From Tessaracoccus aquimaris (GTDB taxonomy: Bacteria > Actinomycetota > Actinomycetes > Propionibacteriales > Propionibacteriaceae), in assembly GCF_001997345.1 (NCBI RefSeq), contig NZ_CP019606.1, positions 806,001 to 870,000 on the forward strand: DNA of 64,000 nt, read 5' to 3'. Under the pieces are notes generated by a model. The model made no database searches. It saw nothing but the letters and a program-made list of their open reading frames with translations, and was not told where the DNA came from. Shown here piece by piece: positions 18,577 to 29,439 of the stretch. The stretch's first letter is position 1. Every line of letters starts with the position of its first letter. The translations under genes were made by a program, and so were the position numbers.

Positions 18577-20021
18577 ACCGAGAAGACGTCCTGGCGAAGG
18601 TGCCGTTCGGGCAGTTCATCGAGGGGAGTTTCGTCTCCACGGCCGACACCTTCCAGGTGCACGACCCCGCCACCGGCGAGGTGCTCGCGGAGGTCAGCGA
18701 CGCCGGCCCCATGCACGCGAAGGCCGCCCTCGACGCGGCCTGCTGGGTCGCCGACGACTGGGCGGCCACCGAACCGCGCAAACGCGCCGAGATTCTGCGC
18801 CGCGCCTACGAGTTGATCGTGGCACGCGGCGACGAGTTTGCGACCCTCATGACGCTCGAGATGGGCAAGCCGCTCGCCGAGGCGCGCGGCGAGGTGGCCT
18901 ACGGCGCCGAGTTCTTCCGCTGGTTCTCCGAGGAGGCCTGCCGGATCGAGGGGCGCTGGACGACGGCGCCGCTCGGCGGGAACCGGCTGCTCACCATGCA
19001 GCAACCCGTCGGGCCCGTGTACGCGATCACGCCGTGGAACTTCCCCCTCGCGATGGGAACCCGCAAGATCGGCCCCGCGCTGGCCGCGGGCTGCACCGTC
19101 GTCATCAAGCCAGCCAAGCTCACGCCGCTGACGATGCTGTACCTGATGCAGACGCTGAAGGATGCCGGCGTGCCGGACGGCGTCGTCAACTGCGTCACGT
19201 CCTCGAACTCGGCCGCGGTGTCGAAGCCGATCATGGAGGACCCGCGGCTGCGGAAGCTGACGTTCACAGGGTCGACCGAGGTCGGCAGGACGCTGCTGAA
19301 GGAGGCCGCCGACGGAGTGCTTCGCACGTCGATGGAGTTGGGTGGCAACGCCCCATTTGTGGTGCTCGCCGACGCGGACGTCGACCAGGCAGTCGCCGGC
19401 GCGATGCCCGCCAAGTTCCGCAACAACGGCGAGGCGTGCACCGCCGCCAACCGGTTCTACGTGCACGAGTCGATCGTCGAGGAGTTCACGGCCAAGCTCG
19501 TCGCCGAGGTGGAGAAACTGGTCGTGGGGCCGGGCATGGACCAGGCGACCACGCTCGGCCCGCTCATCGACGACGACGCCGTCGCCAAGGTGAAGGAACT
19601 TGTCGACGACGCCGTCGCCAAGGGTGCCAAGGTGCTCACCGGGGGCGCCCCTATCGACGGGGATGGTCACTTCTTCCAGCCGACGGTGCTCGCAGACGTG
19701 CCCCGCACCGCCCGCCTGCTGCGCGAGGAGATCTTCGGCCCGGTCGCACCGATCGTCACGGTCGACACCGACGACGAGGCGATCAAGCTCGCCAACGAGA
19801 CCGAGTTCGGGTTGATGGCCTACGTCTACTCCCGCGACATCTCCCGCGTCGTCACTGCCGCGGAACGCCTCGAGAGCGGCATGGTCGCCGTCAACACGGG
19901 CGTCGTGTCGAATCCGGCGGCGCCTTTCGGAGGGGTCAAGCAGTCCGGCCTCGGCCGCGAGGGCTCGCATGAGGGGCTCGAGGAGTACCTCGAGATCAAG
20001 TACCTGGGGATCGCGCTCTAG
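18573..20021 (+). CDS. NAD(P)-dependent succinate-semialdehyde dehydrogenase (GabD-like)
   Basis: Aldehyde dehydrogenase of 482 residues. The conserved elements are ITPWNFPLAMGTRKIGPALA near residue 150, FTGSTEVGRTLL near 230, the general-base Glu in SMELGGNAPFVVLADADV near 255 and the catalytic Cys in RNNGEACTAANRFYVHE near 289, then EEIFGPVAPIV. The RNNGEACTAANR environment and the C-terminal GREGSHEGLEEYLEIKY are typical of succinate-semialdehyde dehydrogenases. It overlaps the preceding dehydrogenase by 4 bp and is last in the operon. Its product, succinate, enters the TCA cycle, which completes a lactone-to-succinate route. The last 4 bp overlap the convergent GNAT gene. Confidence 0.9.
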   Translation: MNREDVLAKVPFGQFIEGSFVSTADTFQVHDPATGEVLAEVSDAGPMHAKAALDAACWVADDWAATEPRKRAEILRRAYELIVARGDEFATLMTLEMGKPLAEARGEVAYGAEFFRWFSEEACRIEGRWTTAPLGGNRLLTMQQPVGPVYAITPWNFPLAMGTRKIGPALAAGCTVVIKPAKLTPLTMLYLMQTLKDAGVPDGVVNCVTSSNSAAVSKPIMEDPRLRKLTFTGSTEVGRTLLKEAADGVLRTSMELGGNAPFVVLADADVDQAVAGAMPAKFRNNGEACTAANRFYVHESIVEEFTAKLVAEVEKLVVGPGMDQATTLGPLIDDDAVAKVKELVDDAVAKGAKVLTGGAPIDGDGHFFQPTVLADVPRTARLLREEIFGPVAPIVTVDTDDEAIKLANETEFGLMAYVYSRDISRVVTAAERLESGMVAVNTGVVSNPAAPFGGVKQSGLGREGSHEGLEEYLEIKYLGIAL

Positions 20022-20542
20022 GAGATGTCGGTGTGGAGGCGCACCAACTTCACGTGGGTGCCCTCCTCATCGACGGCGACCTCCTGGTGCGCGCCGTCGC
20101 TTGCCCAGCCTCCCGCGACGAGGAACTCCCGCAGGGCGTCGTTGGCCGCGGGAACCCAGATCGTGGCGACCTCATAGCCGTCGGTGCGGAGCGTGTCGAC
20201 CGCCGCGTTGATCAGCCGCGACCCGTGACCCTTGTGGCGCTGCTTCGGGTCGACGATGAACTCGCCGATCGTGCCGGTGCGCTCGCCCGCGTCCGGATCG
20301 CCGCTCGGGCCGGTCACCGCGAAGCCGACCACACCGGGATCGCCGATCGCCACCAGCACCCGGAAGTGGGCGAGAGGTGGCCGCGAGATCGCCTCATGCC
20401 AGGCGCGGCTCGCCTCGTCGGCGCCCGTGGCCTGCACTGCGTTGGAGAGGGACTCGGTCTCCGACCACGCTCGACGCTGGATGCGCGCGAGGTCGACGGC
20501 TTCGGAGGGTAGGGCGAGGCGGACGGTGTCTGAGACGGACAT
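20018..20542 (-). CDS. GNAT-family N-acetyltransferase
   Basis: 174-residue acyl-CoA-dependent acetyltransferase with a single GNAT fold. The acetyl-CoA loop is visible in IGEFIVDPKQRHKGHGSRLI (Q/RxxGxG type, here RHKGHG), followed by the helix NAAVDTLRTDGYEV and WVPAANDALREFLVAGGW. A TACGAT -10-like box lies 6 nt before the ATG at 20542, so the message is probably leaderless. It is divergent from rnj across 30 bp. The substrate cannot be told: it could acetylate an antibiotic, an N-terminus or a small amine. Confidence 0.88.
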   Translation of the reverse strand: MSVSDTVRLALPSEAVDLARIQRRAWSETESLSNAVQATGADEASRAWHEAISRPPLAHFRVLVAIGDPGVVGFAVTGPSGDPDAGERTGTIGEFIVDPKQRHKGHGSRLINAAVDTLRTDGYEVATIWVPAANDALREFLVAGGWASDGAHQEVAVDEEGTHVKLVRLHTDIS

Positions 20543-20572
20543 GCGCCCATCGTATCCATTAGCCTTGGCCCC

Positions 20573-22249
<1,677 letters not shown>

Positions 22250-22255
22250 CCGCGG

Positions 22256-22274
22256 GGGCCGGTTTGACCGGCCC
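22256..22274 (+). terminator. Hairpin after rnj, overlapping the rplU promoter
   Basis: GGGCCGG (22256-22262), loop TTTGA, CCGGCCC (22268-22274): a 7-bp GC stem directly after the rnj stop. There is no U tract. The -35 box of the next promoter (TTGACC, 22264-22269) lies in its loop and right arm. Confidence 0.55.
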
Positions 22275-22340
22275 GCCCACGGCACGTAAAGTAGTCCATC
22301 GGTGCTTTGCCCCTGAATGTTCCTGCATTTGGCTGGGGCA
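22264..22340 (+). promoter_or_regulatory. rplU promoter and structured leader
   Basis: TTGACC (22264-22269), a 17-bp spacer and TAAAGT (22287-22292) form a good sigma-70-type promoter for the L21-L27 operon. The transcript would start near 22299 and leave about 77 nt before the GTG. In it, TGCCCC (22308-22313) can pair with GGGGCA (22335-22340), enclosing a second stem AATG/CATT with a 6-nt loop. L21 genes in other bacteria have autoregulatory leaders; a similar role here is inferred. Confidence 0.55.
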
Positions 22341-22375
22341 CCCATGAACTTATTGAGAACGAAGGTAGGTCAGTC

Positions 22376-22684
22376 GTGTACGCGATTGTGCGCAACGGTG
22401 GTCGTCAGCACAAGGTTGCTGTCGGCGACGTCCTGGACATCGATCTGGTGTCCGAAGAGGTCGGCGGTTCCGTCACCCTGCAGCCGCTGCTGCTGGTCGA
22501 CGGCGACAAGATCACCTCTGATGCCAAGGGCCTCGGCAAGGTGTCCGTCACCGCCGAAGTTCTCGGGATGACCAAGGGCCCGAAGATCCGGATCCTGAAG
22601 TACAAGAACAAGACCGGTTACAAGAAGCGCCAGGGGCACCGTCAGCGGTACACCCAGGTCAAGGTCACCGACATCAAGGCCTGA
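22376..22684 (+). CDS. rplU: 50S ribosomal protein L21
   Basis: 102-residue large-subunit protein that binds 23S rRNA near L20. The GTG at 22376 gives the family start [24 protein letters not shown] at 22366-22369 is a weak ribosome-binding site. Other marks are [20 protein letters not shown] and [19 protein letters not shown] at the C-terminus, the signature of the L21 family. rpmA follows after 12 bp, as in nearly all bacteria. Confidence 0.97.
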   Translation: MYAIVRNGGRQHKVAVGDVLDIDLVSEEVGGSVTLQPLLLVDGDKITSDAKGLGKVSVTAEVLGMTKGPKIRILKYKNKTGYKKRQGHRQRYTQVKVTDIKA

Positions 22685-22696
22685 GGGAGATCAGAC

Positions 22697-22948
22697 ATGG
22701 CACACAAGAAGGGCGCGTCCTCGACGCGCAACGGTCGTGATTCGAACGCTCAGCGCCTCGGCGTGAAGCGCTACGGCGGTCAGCTCGTCGGCGCAGGCGA
22801 GATCATCGTCCGCCAGCGCGGCACCCACTTCCACCCCGGCGACGGCGTCGGCCGTGGCGGCGACGACACGCTGTTCGCGCTCGTCGAGGGTCACGTGGAG
22901 TTCGGCGTCAAGCGCGGTCGTCGCGTCGTCAACATCGTTCCCGCCTGA
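22697..22948 (+). CDS. rpmA: 50S ribosomal protein L27
   Basis: 83 residues, beginning [20 protein letters not shown]. The short N-terminal tail that reaches the peptidyl-transferase centre starts directly at AHKKG, without the cleaved extension found in Firmicutes. [20 protein letters not shown] and [16 protein letters not shown] are standard. It is the second gene of the rplU operon and is followed by a strong terminator. Confidence 0.98.
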   Translation: MAHKKGASSTRNGRDSNAQRLGVKRYGGQLVGAGEIIVRQRGTHFHPGDGVGRGGDDTLFALVEGHVEFGVKRGRRVVNIVPA

Positions 22949-22978
22949 TCCGAGCGGCAACACACCCACTTCATCACC

Positions 22979-23006
22979 AAGGCTCGCCCCAACGGGGCGG
23001 GCCTTT
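22979..23006 (+). terminator. Rho-independent terminator after rpmA
   Basis: AAGGCTCGCCCC (22979-22990), loop AAC, GGGGCGGGCCTT (22994-23005), with one G-T pair, followed by T. A 12-bp GC-rich stem with a short T tract closes the rplU-rpmA unit. Confidence 0.88.
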
Positions 23007-23052
23007 GTGCTTTCCCAGGATTCTTTCCCCGGACGATAGACTTGGCCGCGCT

Positions 23053-24570
23053 ATGGCTATCCCCTCATTTGTAGACCGCGTCAAGCTGACCGTCCAGGCC
23101 GGTAACGGCGGGCACGGTTGCGCCTCCATCCACCGCGAGAAGTTCAAGCCGCTCGGCGGCCCCGACGGCGGCAACGGCGGCGAGGGCGGGTCCATCATCC
23201 TGCGCGTCGACGACTCGCTGTCGACCCTCGTCGAATACCACCGTCAGTCGGTGCGCAAGGCCACCAACGGCCAGCCGGGTAAGGGCGACTTCCAGCACGG
23301 CGCCCGCGGCGAGACCATCATGCTGCCCGTGCCAGCGGGCACGGTCGTCACCGATGTCGACACCGGCCAGGTGCTTGCCGACCTGACCACCCCGGGGGAC
23401 GAACTCGTCGTCGCGCAGGGCGGCAGGGGAGGCCTCGGCAACGCGGCGCTTGCGACCGCATCCCGCAAGGCCCCAGGCTTCGCGCTGCTCGGCGAAGAGG
23501 GCGACGCGCACCTCATCCAGCTCGAGCTGAAGGTCGTCGCCGACGTCGGCCTCGTCGGCTTCCCGTCCGCGGGCAAGTCCTCGCTCGTCGCCGCGATCTC
23601 CCGCGCCCGGCCCAAGATCGCCGACTACCCGTTCACGACGCTCGTGCCGAACCTCGGCGTCGTGGTGGCGGGCGACGTGACCTACACGGTCGCCGACGTG
23701 CCCGGCCTGATCGAGGGGGCCTCGGAGGGACGCGGCCTCGGCTTCGACTTCCTGCGCCACATCGAGCGCTGCCAGGCCATCGTCCACGTCATCGACCTCG
23801 GCACCTACGAACCGGGCCGCGACCCGGTCGACGACCTCGAGGTCATCGAGGCCGAACTAGAGGCGCACGGTGGCCTCGAGGACCGCGTCCGCCTGATCGC
23901 CCTCAACAAGGTCGACCTCCCCGACGCGCACGAGCTCGCCGAGATCGCCAAGCCGGAACTGGAGCGGTTCGGCTTCCCGATCTTCGTGATCTCCACCAAG
24001 ACCGGCGAGGGGCTCAACGAGCTGAAGTACGCGATGGCCGACATCGTCGCGGCCCGCCGCGCGGCGTTGCCCCCGTCCGAACCGCGCCCCGTGATCCGCC
24101 CGAAGGCCGTCGCGTCGAAGAAGGGCGCCGTGGAGGAGTTCACCATCGTCAAGAAGGGCGACGGCGAGGGCGGCTTCGTCTGGCGCGTCAAGGGCGAGAA
24201 GCCCGAGCGCTGGATCAGGCAGACCGACTTCAACAACGCCGAGGCGGTCGGCTACCTGGCCGACCGGCTCAACCGGATCGGGATCGAGACCAAGCTGCTC
24301 GAGATCGGCGCCCGCCCCGGCGACGCCGTCGCGATCGGAGGGGAGGACGCCGTGGTGTTCGACTTCGCGCCGCAGATCGAGATCGGCGCCGAGATCCTCA
24401 GCCGCCGCGGCGAGGACGTCAGGCAGGAGACCGAGCGGCCCGCCATCACCCGTCGAAAGAAGATGGACGCCGAGTACCACGCCGCGAAGGCCGCGGTCGA
24501 CTGGGCGACCACCGGCGTCACCCCGGCCGACAACGCCCCTCGCGAAGACAAGGGGCCGGATGAGGCCTGA
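23053..24570 (+). CDS. obgE: GTPase ObgE/CgtA
   Basis: Ribosome-associated GTPase of 505 residues used in 50S assembly and stress signalling. The N-terminal Obg domain has the glycine-rich fold ([18 protein letters not shown]). The G domain has G1 [11 protein letters not shown] near residue 170, switch [18 protein letters not shown] and G4 NKVDLPD. A C-terminal OCT domain at about 350-435 ([19 protein letters not shown]) is present, as in many actinobacteria, and an acidic tail follows. ATG 23053 lies 10 nt after TAGACT, a -10-like box, and has no ribosome-binding site, so the transcript is short-leadered or leaderless. The end overlaps proB by 11 bp. Confidence 0.97.
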   Translation: MAIPSFVDRVKLTVQAGNGGHGCASIHREKFKPLGGPDGGNGGEGGSIILRVDDSLSTLVEYHRQSVRKATNGQPGKGDFQHGARGETIMLPVPAGTVVTDVDTGQVLADLTTPGDELVVAQGGRGGLGNAALATASRKAPGFALLGEEGDAHLIQLELKVVADVGLVGFPSAGKSSLVAAISRARPKIADYPFTTLVPNLGVVVAGDVTYTVADVPGLIEGASEGRGLGFDFLRHIERCQAIVHVIDLGTYEPGRDPVDDLEVIEAELEAHGGLEDRVRLIALNKVDLPDAHELAEIAKPELERFGFPIFVISTKTGEGLNELKYAMADIVAARRAALPPSEPRPVIRPKAVASKKGAVEEFTIVKKGDGEGGFVWRVKGEKPERWIRQTDFNNAEAVGYLADRLNRIGIETKLLEIGARPGDAVAIGGEDAVVFDFAPQIEIGAEILSRRGEDVRQETERPAITRRKKMDAEYHAAKAAVDWATTGVTPADNAPREDKGPDEA

Positions 24571-25654
24571 GGTCGAGGGCGCCAAGCGCGTCGTCGTCAA
24601 GGTCGGTTCCTCCTCCCTGACCGACGCCAAGGGGCGCCTCGACCCGGACCGGATCACGCAACTGGCCGAGTTGCTGGCGGCCAGCCACGCGAGGGGCGTC
24701 CGGGTGGTGCTCGTCACCTCCGGAGCCATCGCCGCCGCGCTCGGCCCGCTCGGCCTGCGCAGGCGCCCGCGCGACCTCGAGACGCAGCAGGCGGCGGCCG
24801 CCGTCGGTCAGGGCCTGCTCGTGCGGGCCTACTCCGACGCGTTCGCCACGCACGGCCTGCTGGTGGCCCAACTGCTGCTCACCGTCGAGGACGTGGTGCG
24901 GCCGAGGACCTACCGCAACGCGCTCAACACCATCTCGCGGCTGTTCCGGCTCGGCGTGGTGCCGATTGTCAACGAGAACGACACCGTCGCCACCCACGAG
25001 ATCCGGTTCGGCGACAACGACCGGCTCGCAGCGCTGATCGCCCACCTGGTGCGAGCCGATGCGCTGCTGCTGATGAGCGACGTCGACGGCCTGTACACCG
25101 CCCACCCCGACACACCGGGTGCGCGGCGCATCGACCGCGTCGAGGACATCTCCGAGTTGGACGTCGACACCTCGCGGGTCGGCTCGAAGGTCGGCACCGG
25201 GGGGATGCGCACCAAACTGATCGCGGCAGACATCGCGACGCAGGCGGGCGTCAGCGTCGTGCTCGGCCACGTCGACCACCTTGGGGAGGCGCTCGTCGGA
25301 GACGACGTCGGGACGTTCTTCCCCGCGCGCAAGAAGCGCCGCCCCCGACGCCTGCTGTGGCTGGCGTTCGCGGCGGAGCCACGCGGCTGGGTGCACGTCG
25401 ACGAGGGCGCCCGCAGGGCCCTGACGACCAGGCACGCGTCGCTGCTCGCGGCGGGCGTCACAGAGGTCAGGGGAGCGTTCGCCGAGGGAGAGCCGATCGA
25501 GATCGTCGGACCAGACGGAGAGCCGGTCGGGAGGGGCTTCGTCGGCTACTCCAGCGCCGACCTGGTCCGCGAACTCGGGCACTCGAGCGACGAGGCAGGG
25601 CACCGCAGCCTGCGCCCCGTCGTGCACCGCGACCACATGGTGCTCGCCGACTGA
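24560..25654 (+). CDS. proB: Glutamate 5-kinase
   Basis: First enzyme of proline synthesis; phosphorylates glutamate. 364 residues. The amino-acid-kinase domain starts with [15 protein letters not shown] and contains [33 protein letters not shown] and [35 protein letters not shown] completes the site. A PUA domain occupies about 275-355 ([19 protein letters not shown]). ATG 24560 lies inside the obgE end (11-bp overlap), so translation is coupled. proA lies 705 bp downstream, interrupted by a membrane-protein gene. Confidence 0.96.
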   Translation: MRPEVEGAKRVVVKVGSSSLTDAKGRLDPDRITQLAELLAASHARGVRVVLVTSGAIAAALGPLGLRRRPRDLETQQAAAAVGQGLLVRAYSDAFATHGLLVAQLLLTVEDVVRPRTYRNALNTISRLFRLGVVPIVNENDTVATHEIRFGDNDRLAALIAHLVRADALLLMSDVDGLYTAHPDTPGARRIDRVEDISELDVDTSRVGSKVGTGGMRTKLIAADIATQAGVSVVLGHVDHLGEALVGDDVGTFFPARKKRRPRRLLWLAFAAEPRGWVHVDEGARRALTTRHASLLAAGVTEVRGAFAEGEPIEIVGPDGEPVGRGFVGYSSADLVRELGHSSDEAGHRSLRPVVHRDHMVLAD

Positions 25655-25711
25655 GCACGCCTCACCCGGGGCGATTAGCCCGCACGGGTGGGGGCCTCCT
25701 ACGCTGGTCGT

Positions 25712-26308
25712 GTGATTGACGTTTTCGGGTGGGTCGCCGCCGCCATCGGCCTGTCCGCAGGCATCCCTCAACTCCTTCGCATCGTGCGCGCCAGCAGCAG
25801 CCTCGGCGTGTCGATGCGGCTGTGGCAGATCACCGCAGCCACCACCTGCGCTTGGGGCGTGCACGGCTTCCTGATCGGCGCCCCTCAGATGCAGATTCCC
25901 AACGTCATCGGCGCCGCCATGTCGTTCTGGATCCTGATCTTCGTGCTGCGCGACAGGTTGCAGGCGATCCTGCCGCAACTGGTGCTTCCGCTGCTGCTCG
26001 CGGCCGCCCTGGTCGGGGTCGAGGTGATGTTCGGAGCCGTCGTGTTCGGCCTCGTGGTGGTCGTCCCGCAGTTGATCGGCCAGGTCGCCCAACTGCGCTC
26101 GCTGCTGACCACCTCCAACCCGGCGGGCGTCTCGGCGGGATTCCTGGCGATCTTCGTGTTCGGGCAGAGCCTCTGGTTCATCTTCGGGATCGCGTTCAAC
26201 GACTGGGCCCTGATCATCTGCGCGGGCGGCATGGTCGCGATCGCCACCGTCAACCTGATCGTCTGCCTGGTGCGACAGTCGCGCGCCAGGGTGGCGCTGG
26301 CCGTCTGA
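25712..26308 (+). CDS. PQ-loop repeat membrane protein (SWEET/semiSWEET-like)
   Basis: 198-residue integral membrane protein with six or seven hydrophobic helices. Two PQ-loop motifs occur: SAGIPQLLRIVRASSSLGVS near residue 15 and VVVVPQLIGQVAQLRSLLTT near 110, each followed by a Ser/Gly-rich GVS stretch. This internal duplication is the pattern of PQ-loop transporters, which move sugars or amino acids. The GTG at 25712 is only 6 nt after TACGCT, a -10-like box, so the start looks leaderless; an upstream in-frame start at 25688 would lie before that box. Its place between proB and proA makes a proline-related solute possible, but this is a guess. Confidence 0.75.
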   Translation: MIDVFGWVAAAIGLSAGIPQLLRIVRASSSLGVSMRLWQITAATTCAWGVHGFLIGAPQMQIPNVIGAAMSFWILIFVLRDRLQAILPQLVLPLLLAAALVGVEVMFGAVVFGLVVVVPQLIGQVAQLRSLLTTSNPAGVSAGFLAIFVFGQSLWFIFGIAFNDWALIICAGGMVAIATVNLIVCLVRQSRARVALAV

Positions 26309-26359
26309 GGCGCCGGACGAGGGAAGGGCCGCCGCGGCGCGGCCGCTAGAATCCGCCGC

Positions 26360-27601
26360 ATGGAATTCGTCGACCAGGCCGAAGCCGCGCGAGCGGCCTC
26401 CATCGAACTCGCCACCCTCACCCGCGACGCAAAGGACGCGGCGCTGCAGTCGATGGCCGACGCCGTCGCCGCGGCCGAGGCCGACCTGCTCGCGGCGAAC
26501 GCCGTCGACGTCCAGGCCGCCCGCGACGCGGGCACCGACGAGTCGATCGTCGACCGCCTCGCCCTGACCCCCGCGAGGATCGCGGGCATGGTGCAGGGCC
26601 TGCGCGACCTCGCGGCACTTCCCGACCCGATCGGCGACGCGGTACGGGGCTGGCGGCTCGGCAACGGGGTGCGCGTCACGCAGGTGCGCGTCCCCTTCGG
26701 CGTGGTCGGCATCATCTATGAGGCGCGTCCCAACGTCACGGCCGACGCCGCGGGCATCTGCCTGAAGTCCGGCAACGCCGCCCTGCTGCGCGGCTCGTCG
26801 TCCGCGCTGATCACCAACCGCGTCACCGTCGCGGCCCTGCGCCGCGGCCTCGAGGCGGCGGGCATCACCCCCGACGCCGTGCACCTGGTGGAAGGGGGCC
26901 GCGAGATCACGGGCGACATGATGCGGGCCCGCGGGCTCGTCGACGTGCTGATCCCGCGTGGCGGGGCGGGCCTGATCCGCACCGTCGTCGAGGGCTCGAC
27001 AGTCCCCGTGATCGAGACGGGAACCGGCAACTGCCACCTCTACGTCGACGCGGCCGCCGACCTCGACCAGGCCGTCGCGATCCTGCTCAACGCGAAGGTG
27101 CAGCGCCCGTCGGTGTGCAACGCGGCCGAGACGTTGCTGGTGCACCGCGACGTCGCAGAGGCGTTCCTGCCGCGCGCCCTGGCGGCCCTTGCCGGGGCCG
27201 GGGTCACCGTGCACGGCGATGACGCGACCCGCGTCTTCTCCGACGACGTGGTCGCCGCAACCGCCACCGAATACGACGAGGAGTACCTGTCGCTCGACCT
27301 GGCGGCCAAGGTCGTCGGCTCGCTCGAGGAGGCGATGGACCACATCCGCCGCCACACCACGGGACACTCCGAGACCATCATCACGCGCGACCGCGACGTC
27401 GCCGACCGCTTCGTGGCGGGCATCGACGCGGCGGCCGTCCTGGTCAACGCGTCCAGCCGGTTCGTCGACGGCGGCGAGTTCGGCTTCGGTGCCGAGATCG
27501 GTATCTCGACGCAGAAACTGCACGCGCGCGGGCCGATGGGCCTGGTGGAGATGACCAGCTCCAAGTACGTCATCGAGGGCGACGGGCAGGTCCGCGCGTG
27601 A
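26360..27601 (+). CDS. proA: Gamma-glutamyl phosphate reductase
   Basis: Second enzyme of proline synthesis; reduces glutamyl-5-phosphate to the semialdehyde with NADPH. 413 residues. Motifs: [20 protein letters not shown] near residue 112, [47 protein letters not shown], the catalytic Cys in [17 protein letters not shown] near 252, and [20 protein letters not shown] near the end. TAGAAT (26347-26352) lies 7 nt before the ATG, a clear leaderless arrangement and evidence that proA has its own promoter. Confidence 0.97.
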   Translation: MEFVDQAEAARAASIELATLTRDAKDAALQSMADAVAAAEADLLAANAVDVQAARDAGTDESIVDRLALTPARIAGMVQGLRDLAALPDPIGDAVRGWRLGNGVRVTQVRVPFGVVGIIYEARPNVTADAAGICLKSGNAALLRGSSSALITNRVTVAALRRGLEAAGITPDAVHLVEGGREITGDMMRARGLVDVLIPRGGAGLIRTVVEGSTVPVIETGTGNCHLYVDAAADLDQAVAILLNAKVQRPSVCNAAETLLVHRDVAEAFLPRALAALAGAGVTVHGDDATRVFSDDVVAATATEYDEEYLSLDLAAKVVGSLEEAMDHIRRHTTGHSETIITRDRDVADRFVAGIDAAAVLVNASSRFVDGGEFGFGAEIGISTQKLHARGPMGLVEMTSSKYVIEGDGQVRA

Positions 27602-27647
27602 GGCAAAGTGCGCGTCGGGGGCGCACTCGTTGCTAGGATCGCGTGCC

Positions 27648-27776
27648 ATGAGCCTTCTTCTGGAGACCGCGCCGCTCGTGCCCAGCTGGGTGATGGGCGC
27701 CATCGTGCTTGGCATCTTGCTGTTCGCCCTGCTGTGGATCGTCGGCATGGGGTCGGGACGCCCGCAGTCGAAGTGA
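27648..27776 (+). CDS. Single-pass membrane peptide between proA and nadD (42 aa)
   Basis: A 42-codon frame with a short polar start, one hydrophobic helix ([20 protein letters not shown]) and a polar basic tail (GSGRPQSK). TAGGAT at 27634-27639 ends 8 nt before its ATG, as in several leaderless genes of this window. Its stop overlaps the GTG start of nadD (GTGA at 27773-27776). The promoter box, the helix and the coupling make it a credible gene. Function unknown. Confidence 0.65.
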   Translation: MSLLLETAPLVPSWVMGAIVLGILLFALLWIVGMGSGRPQSK

Positions 27777-28441
27777 CCTCCACCGAACTCGCGCTCGCGC
27801 GCGCCGGGCGCAGCCGCCCCTACCGTCTCGGGGTGATGGGCGGCACCTTCGACCCGATCCACCACGGCCACCTGGTCGCCGCCTCCGAGGTGGCAGCCAA
27901 GTTCGGCCTCGACGAGGTGGTCTTCGTCCCGACCGGCGTCCCGTGGCAGAAGCGCGACCGCGACGTCTCGATGGCGGAGGACCGCTACCTGATGACGGTG
28001 ATCGCGACGGCGTCGAACCCGCGCTTCTCCGTCTCCCGCGTCGACATCGACCGGCCGGGCGACACCTACACCGTCGACACGTTGCGCGACCTGCGCGCCG
28101 AGCGAGGCGAGAACACCGAACTGTTCTTCATCACCGGCGCCGACGCGCTGCGTCAGATCCTCACCTGGCGCGGGGCCGAGGAACTGTTCGACCTCGCACA
28201 CTTCGTCGGGGTCACGCGCCCGGGGGTGCCGCTCACCGAGAACGACCTGTCGCACCTGCCGGAGGGCAGCGTCGACCTGCTCGAGGTCCCCGCGCTCGCC
28301 ATCTCGTCCACCGACTGCCGCGACCGCGTCCGCGCGCAGCAGCCCATCTGGTACCTGGTGCCCGACGGCATCGTCCAGTACATCGCCAAGCGCGGGCTGT
28401 ATCCCGCCATCGACTCGAAGGTTCCGCATGACCGTTCCTGA
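27773..28441 (+). CDS. nadD: Nicotinate-nucleotide adenylyltransferase
   Basis: Converts nicotinate mononucleotide to deamido-NAD. 222 residues from the GTG at 27773, chosen for its overlap with the small upstream gene; a later start near 27833 would also leave the fold intact. The adenylyltransferase core shows [19 protein letters not shown] with the HxGH signature, [13 protein letters not shown], the [13 protein letters not shown] strand and the [20 protein letters not shown] motif (SSTxxR) near the end. The last 14 bp overlap rsfS. Confidence 0.95.
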   Translation: MTSTELALARAGRSRPYRLGVMGGTFDPIHHGHLVAASEVAAKFGLDEVVFVPTGVPWQKRDRDVSMAEDRYLMTVIATASNPRFSVSRVDIDRPGDTYTVDTLRDLRAERGENTELFFITGADALRQILTWRGAEELFDLAHFVGVTRPGVPLTENDLSHLPEGSVDLLEVPALAISSTDCRDRVRAQQPIWYLVPDGIVQYIAKRGLYPAIDSKVPHDRS

Positions 28442-28811
28442 TCCCGTCCTGAGCAACGTCCGGGTGGCCGCGCAGGCCGCAGCAGACAAGCTCGCCGACA
28501 ACGTCGTCGCCTTCGACGTGTCGGAGCAACTCACGATCACCGACGTCTTCCTGATCGCCTCCGCGGGCAACGAGCGCCAGGTCGGCGCGATCGTCGACGG
28601 GGTCGAGGAGGCGCTGCTCAAGATCAAGGTCAAGCCGGTCCGCCGCGAGGGCGACCGCGAGAACCGCTGGGTGCTGCTGGACTACATCGACTTCGTCGTG
28701 CACGTGCAGCACACCGAGGAGCGCACGCTCTACAGCCTCGAGCGCCTCTGGAAGGACTGCCCCGAGATTCCACTCGACATCGACGCCCCCGAGCCCTCCG
28801 ACGACGAGTAA
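28428..28811 (+). CDS. rsfS: Ribosomal silencing factor RsfS
   Basis: 127 residues. RsfS binds L14 and blocks subunit joining when nutrients are short. Family motifs: [57 protein letters not shown] and [18 protein letters not shown]. It starts inside nadD and is followed after 4 bp by the phosphatase gene, matching the nadD-rsfS-phosphatase order of Mycobacterium tuberculosis. Confidence 0.96.
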   Translation: MTVPDPVLSNVRVAAQAAADKLADNVVAFDVSEQLTITDVFLIASAGNERQVGAIVDGVEEALLKIKVKPVRREGDRENRWVLLDYIDFVVHVQHTEERTLYSLERLWKDCPEIPLDIDAPEPSDDE

Positions 28812-28815
28812 GCCA

Positions 28816-29415
28816 GTGGCGCACGACCCGACGACCGACCTGGTGGTGCTGCGGCACGGCCAGACCGACTGGAACGCCGAGCGTCGCTTCCAGGGGCACG
28901 CGGACGTCCCGCTCAACGCCAAGGGCATTGCGCAGGCCGAGGCGACCCACGCCCGGCTGCGCGGCCACCGCTTCGACGCCGTCTACGCCTCTCCGCTGTC
29001 GAGGGCGCTGCGCACGGCCGAGATCGTCGCCCCGAACGCCGAGATCGGGCTCGACCCGCGACTGATGGAGATCGACGTCGGCACCTGGTCGGGGCTGACG
29101 TGGGACGAGATCATCGCCTCGATGCCCGGATACGAGGAGATGTACGCCAACGGCGTCGACTTCCGCCGCTCACCGACGGGCGAGACCCTCGCCGAGGTTG
29201 TCGGGAGGGCGCTTCCCTCCATCGAGGAGATCGCGGCGAACCATCCCGGCCAGACGGTCCTGATCGTCTCGCACGGCCTGCTGCTCAACCGCGTGCTGCA
29301 CGCGCTGCTCGGCCTCAAGGGGCGAGTGCTGGGCGGCCTCGGCAACGCGCACTACTCGACGCTCGGCTTCGACCACGGCGCGTGGCGGTTGCTGTCGCAC
29401 AACGTGGGCGCCTGA
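28816..29415 (+). CDS. Histidine phosphatase family protein (GpgP-like)
   Basis: 199-residue phosphoglycerate-mutase-fold phosphatase. The phospho-His motif is LRHGQTDWNAERRFQGHAD near residue 13; ASPLSRALRTAEI, EIDVGTWSGLTWDEI and the second active-site His in LIVSHGLLLNRVLHALL complete the site. In M. tuberculosis the gene in the same place, directly after rsfS, encodes glucosyl-3-phosphoglycerate phosphatase, used in methylglucose lipopolysaccharide synthesis. The same role is plausible but not proven by sequence; a general phosphatase is the alternative. The start is GTG 28816. Confidence 0.85.
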   Translation: MAHDPTTDLVVLRHGQTDWNAERRFQGHADVPLNAKGIAQAEATHARLRGHRFDAVYASPLSRALRTAEIVAPNAEIGLDPRLMEIDVGTWSGLTWDEIIASMPGYEEMYANGVDFRRSPTGETLAEVVGRALPSIEEIAANHPGQTVLIVSHGLLLNRVLHALLGLKGRVLGGLGNAHYSTLGFDHGAWRLLSHNVGA

Positions 29416-29439
29416 CCTGACTGTCGGGTCAGCGACGCG

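Noticed and set aside
24518..28633. Very long open frame (over 1300 codons) antisense to proB, the PQ-loop gene, proA and nadD
   Set aside because: Composition is Arg/Asp/Gly/Val-rich without motifs; it only reflects third-position GC on the other strand.
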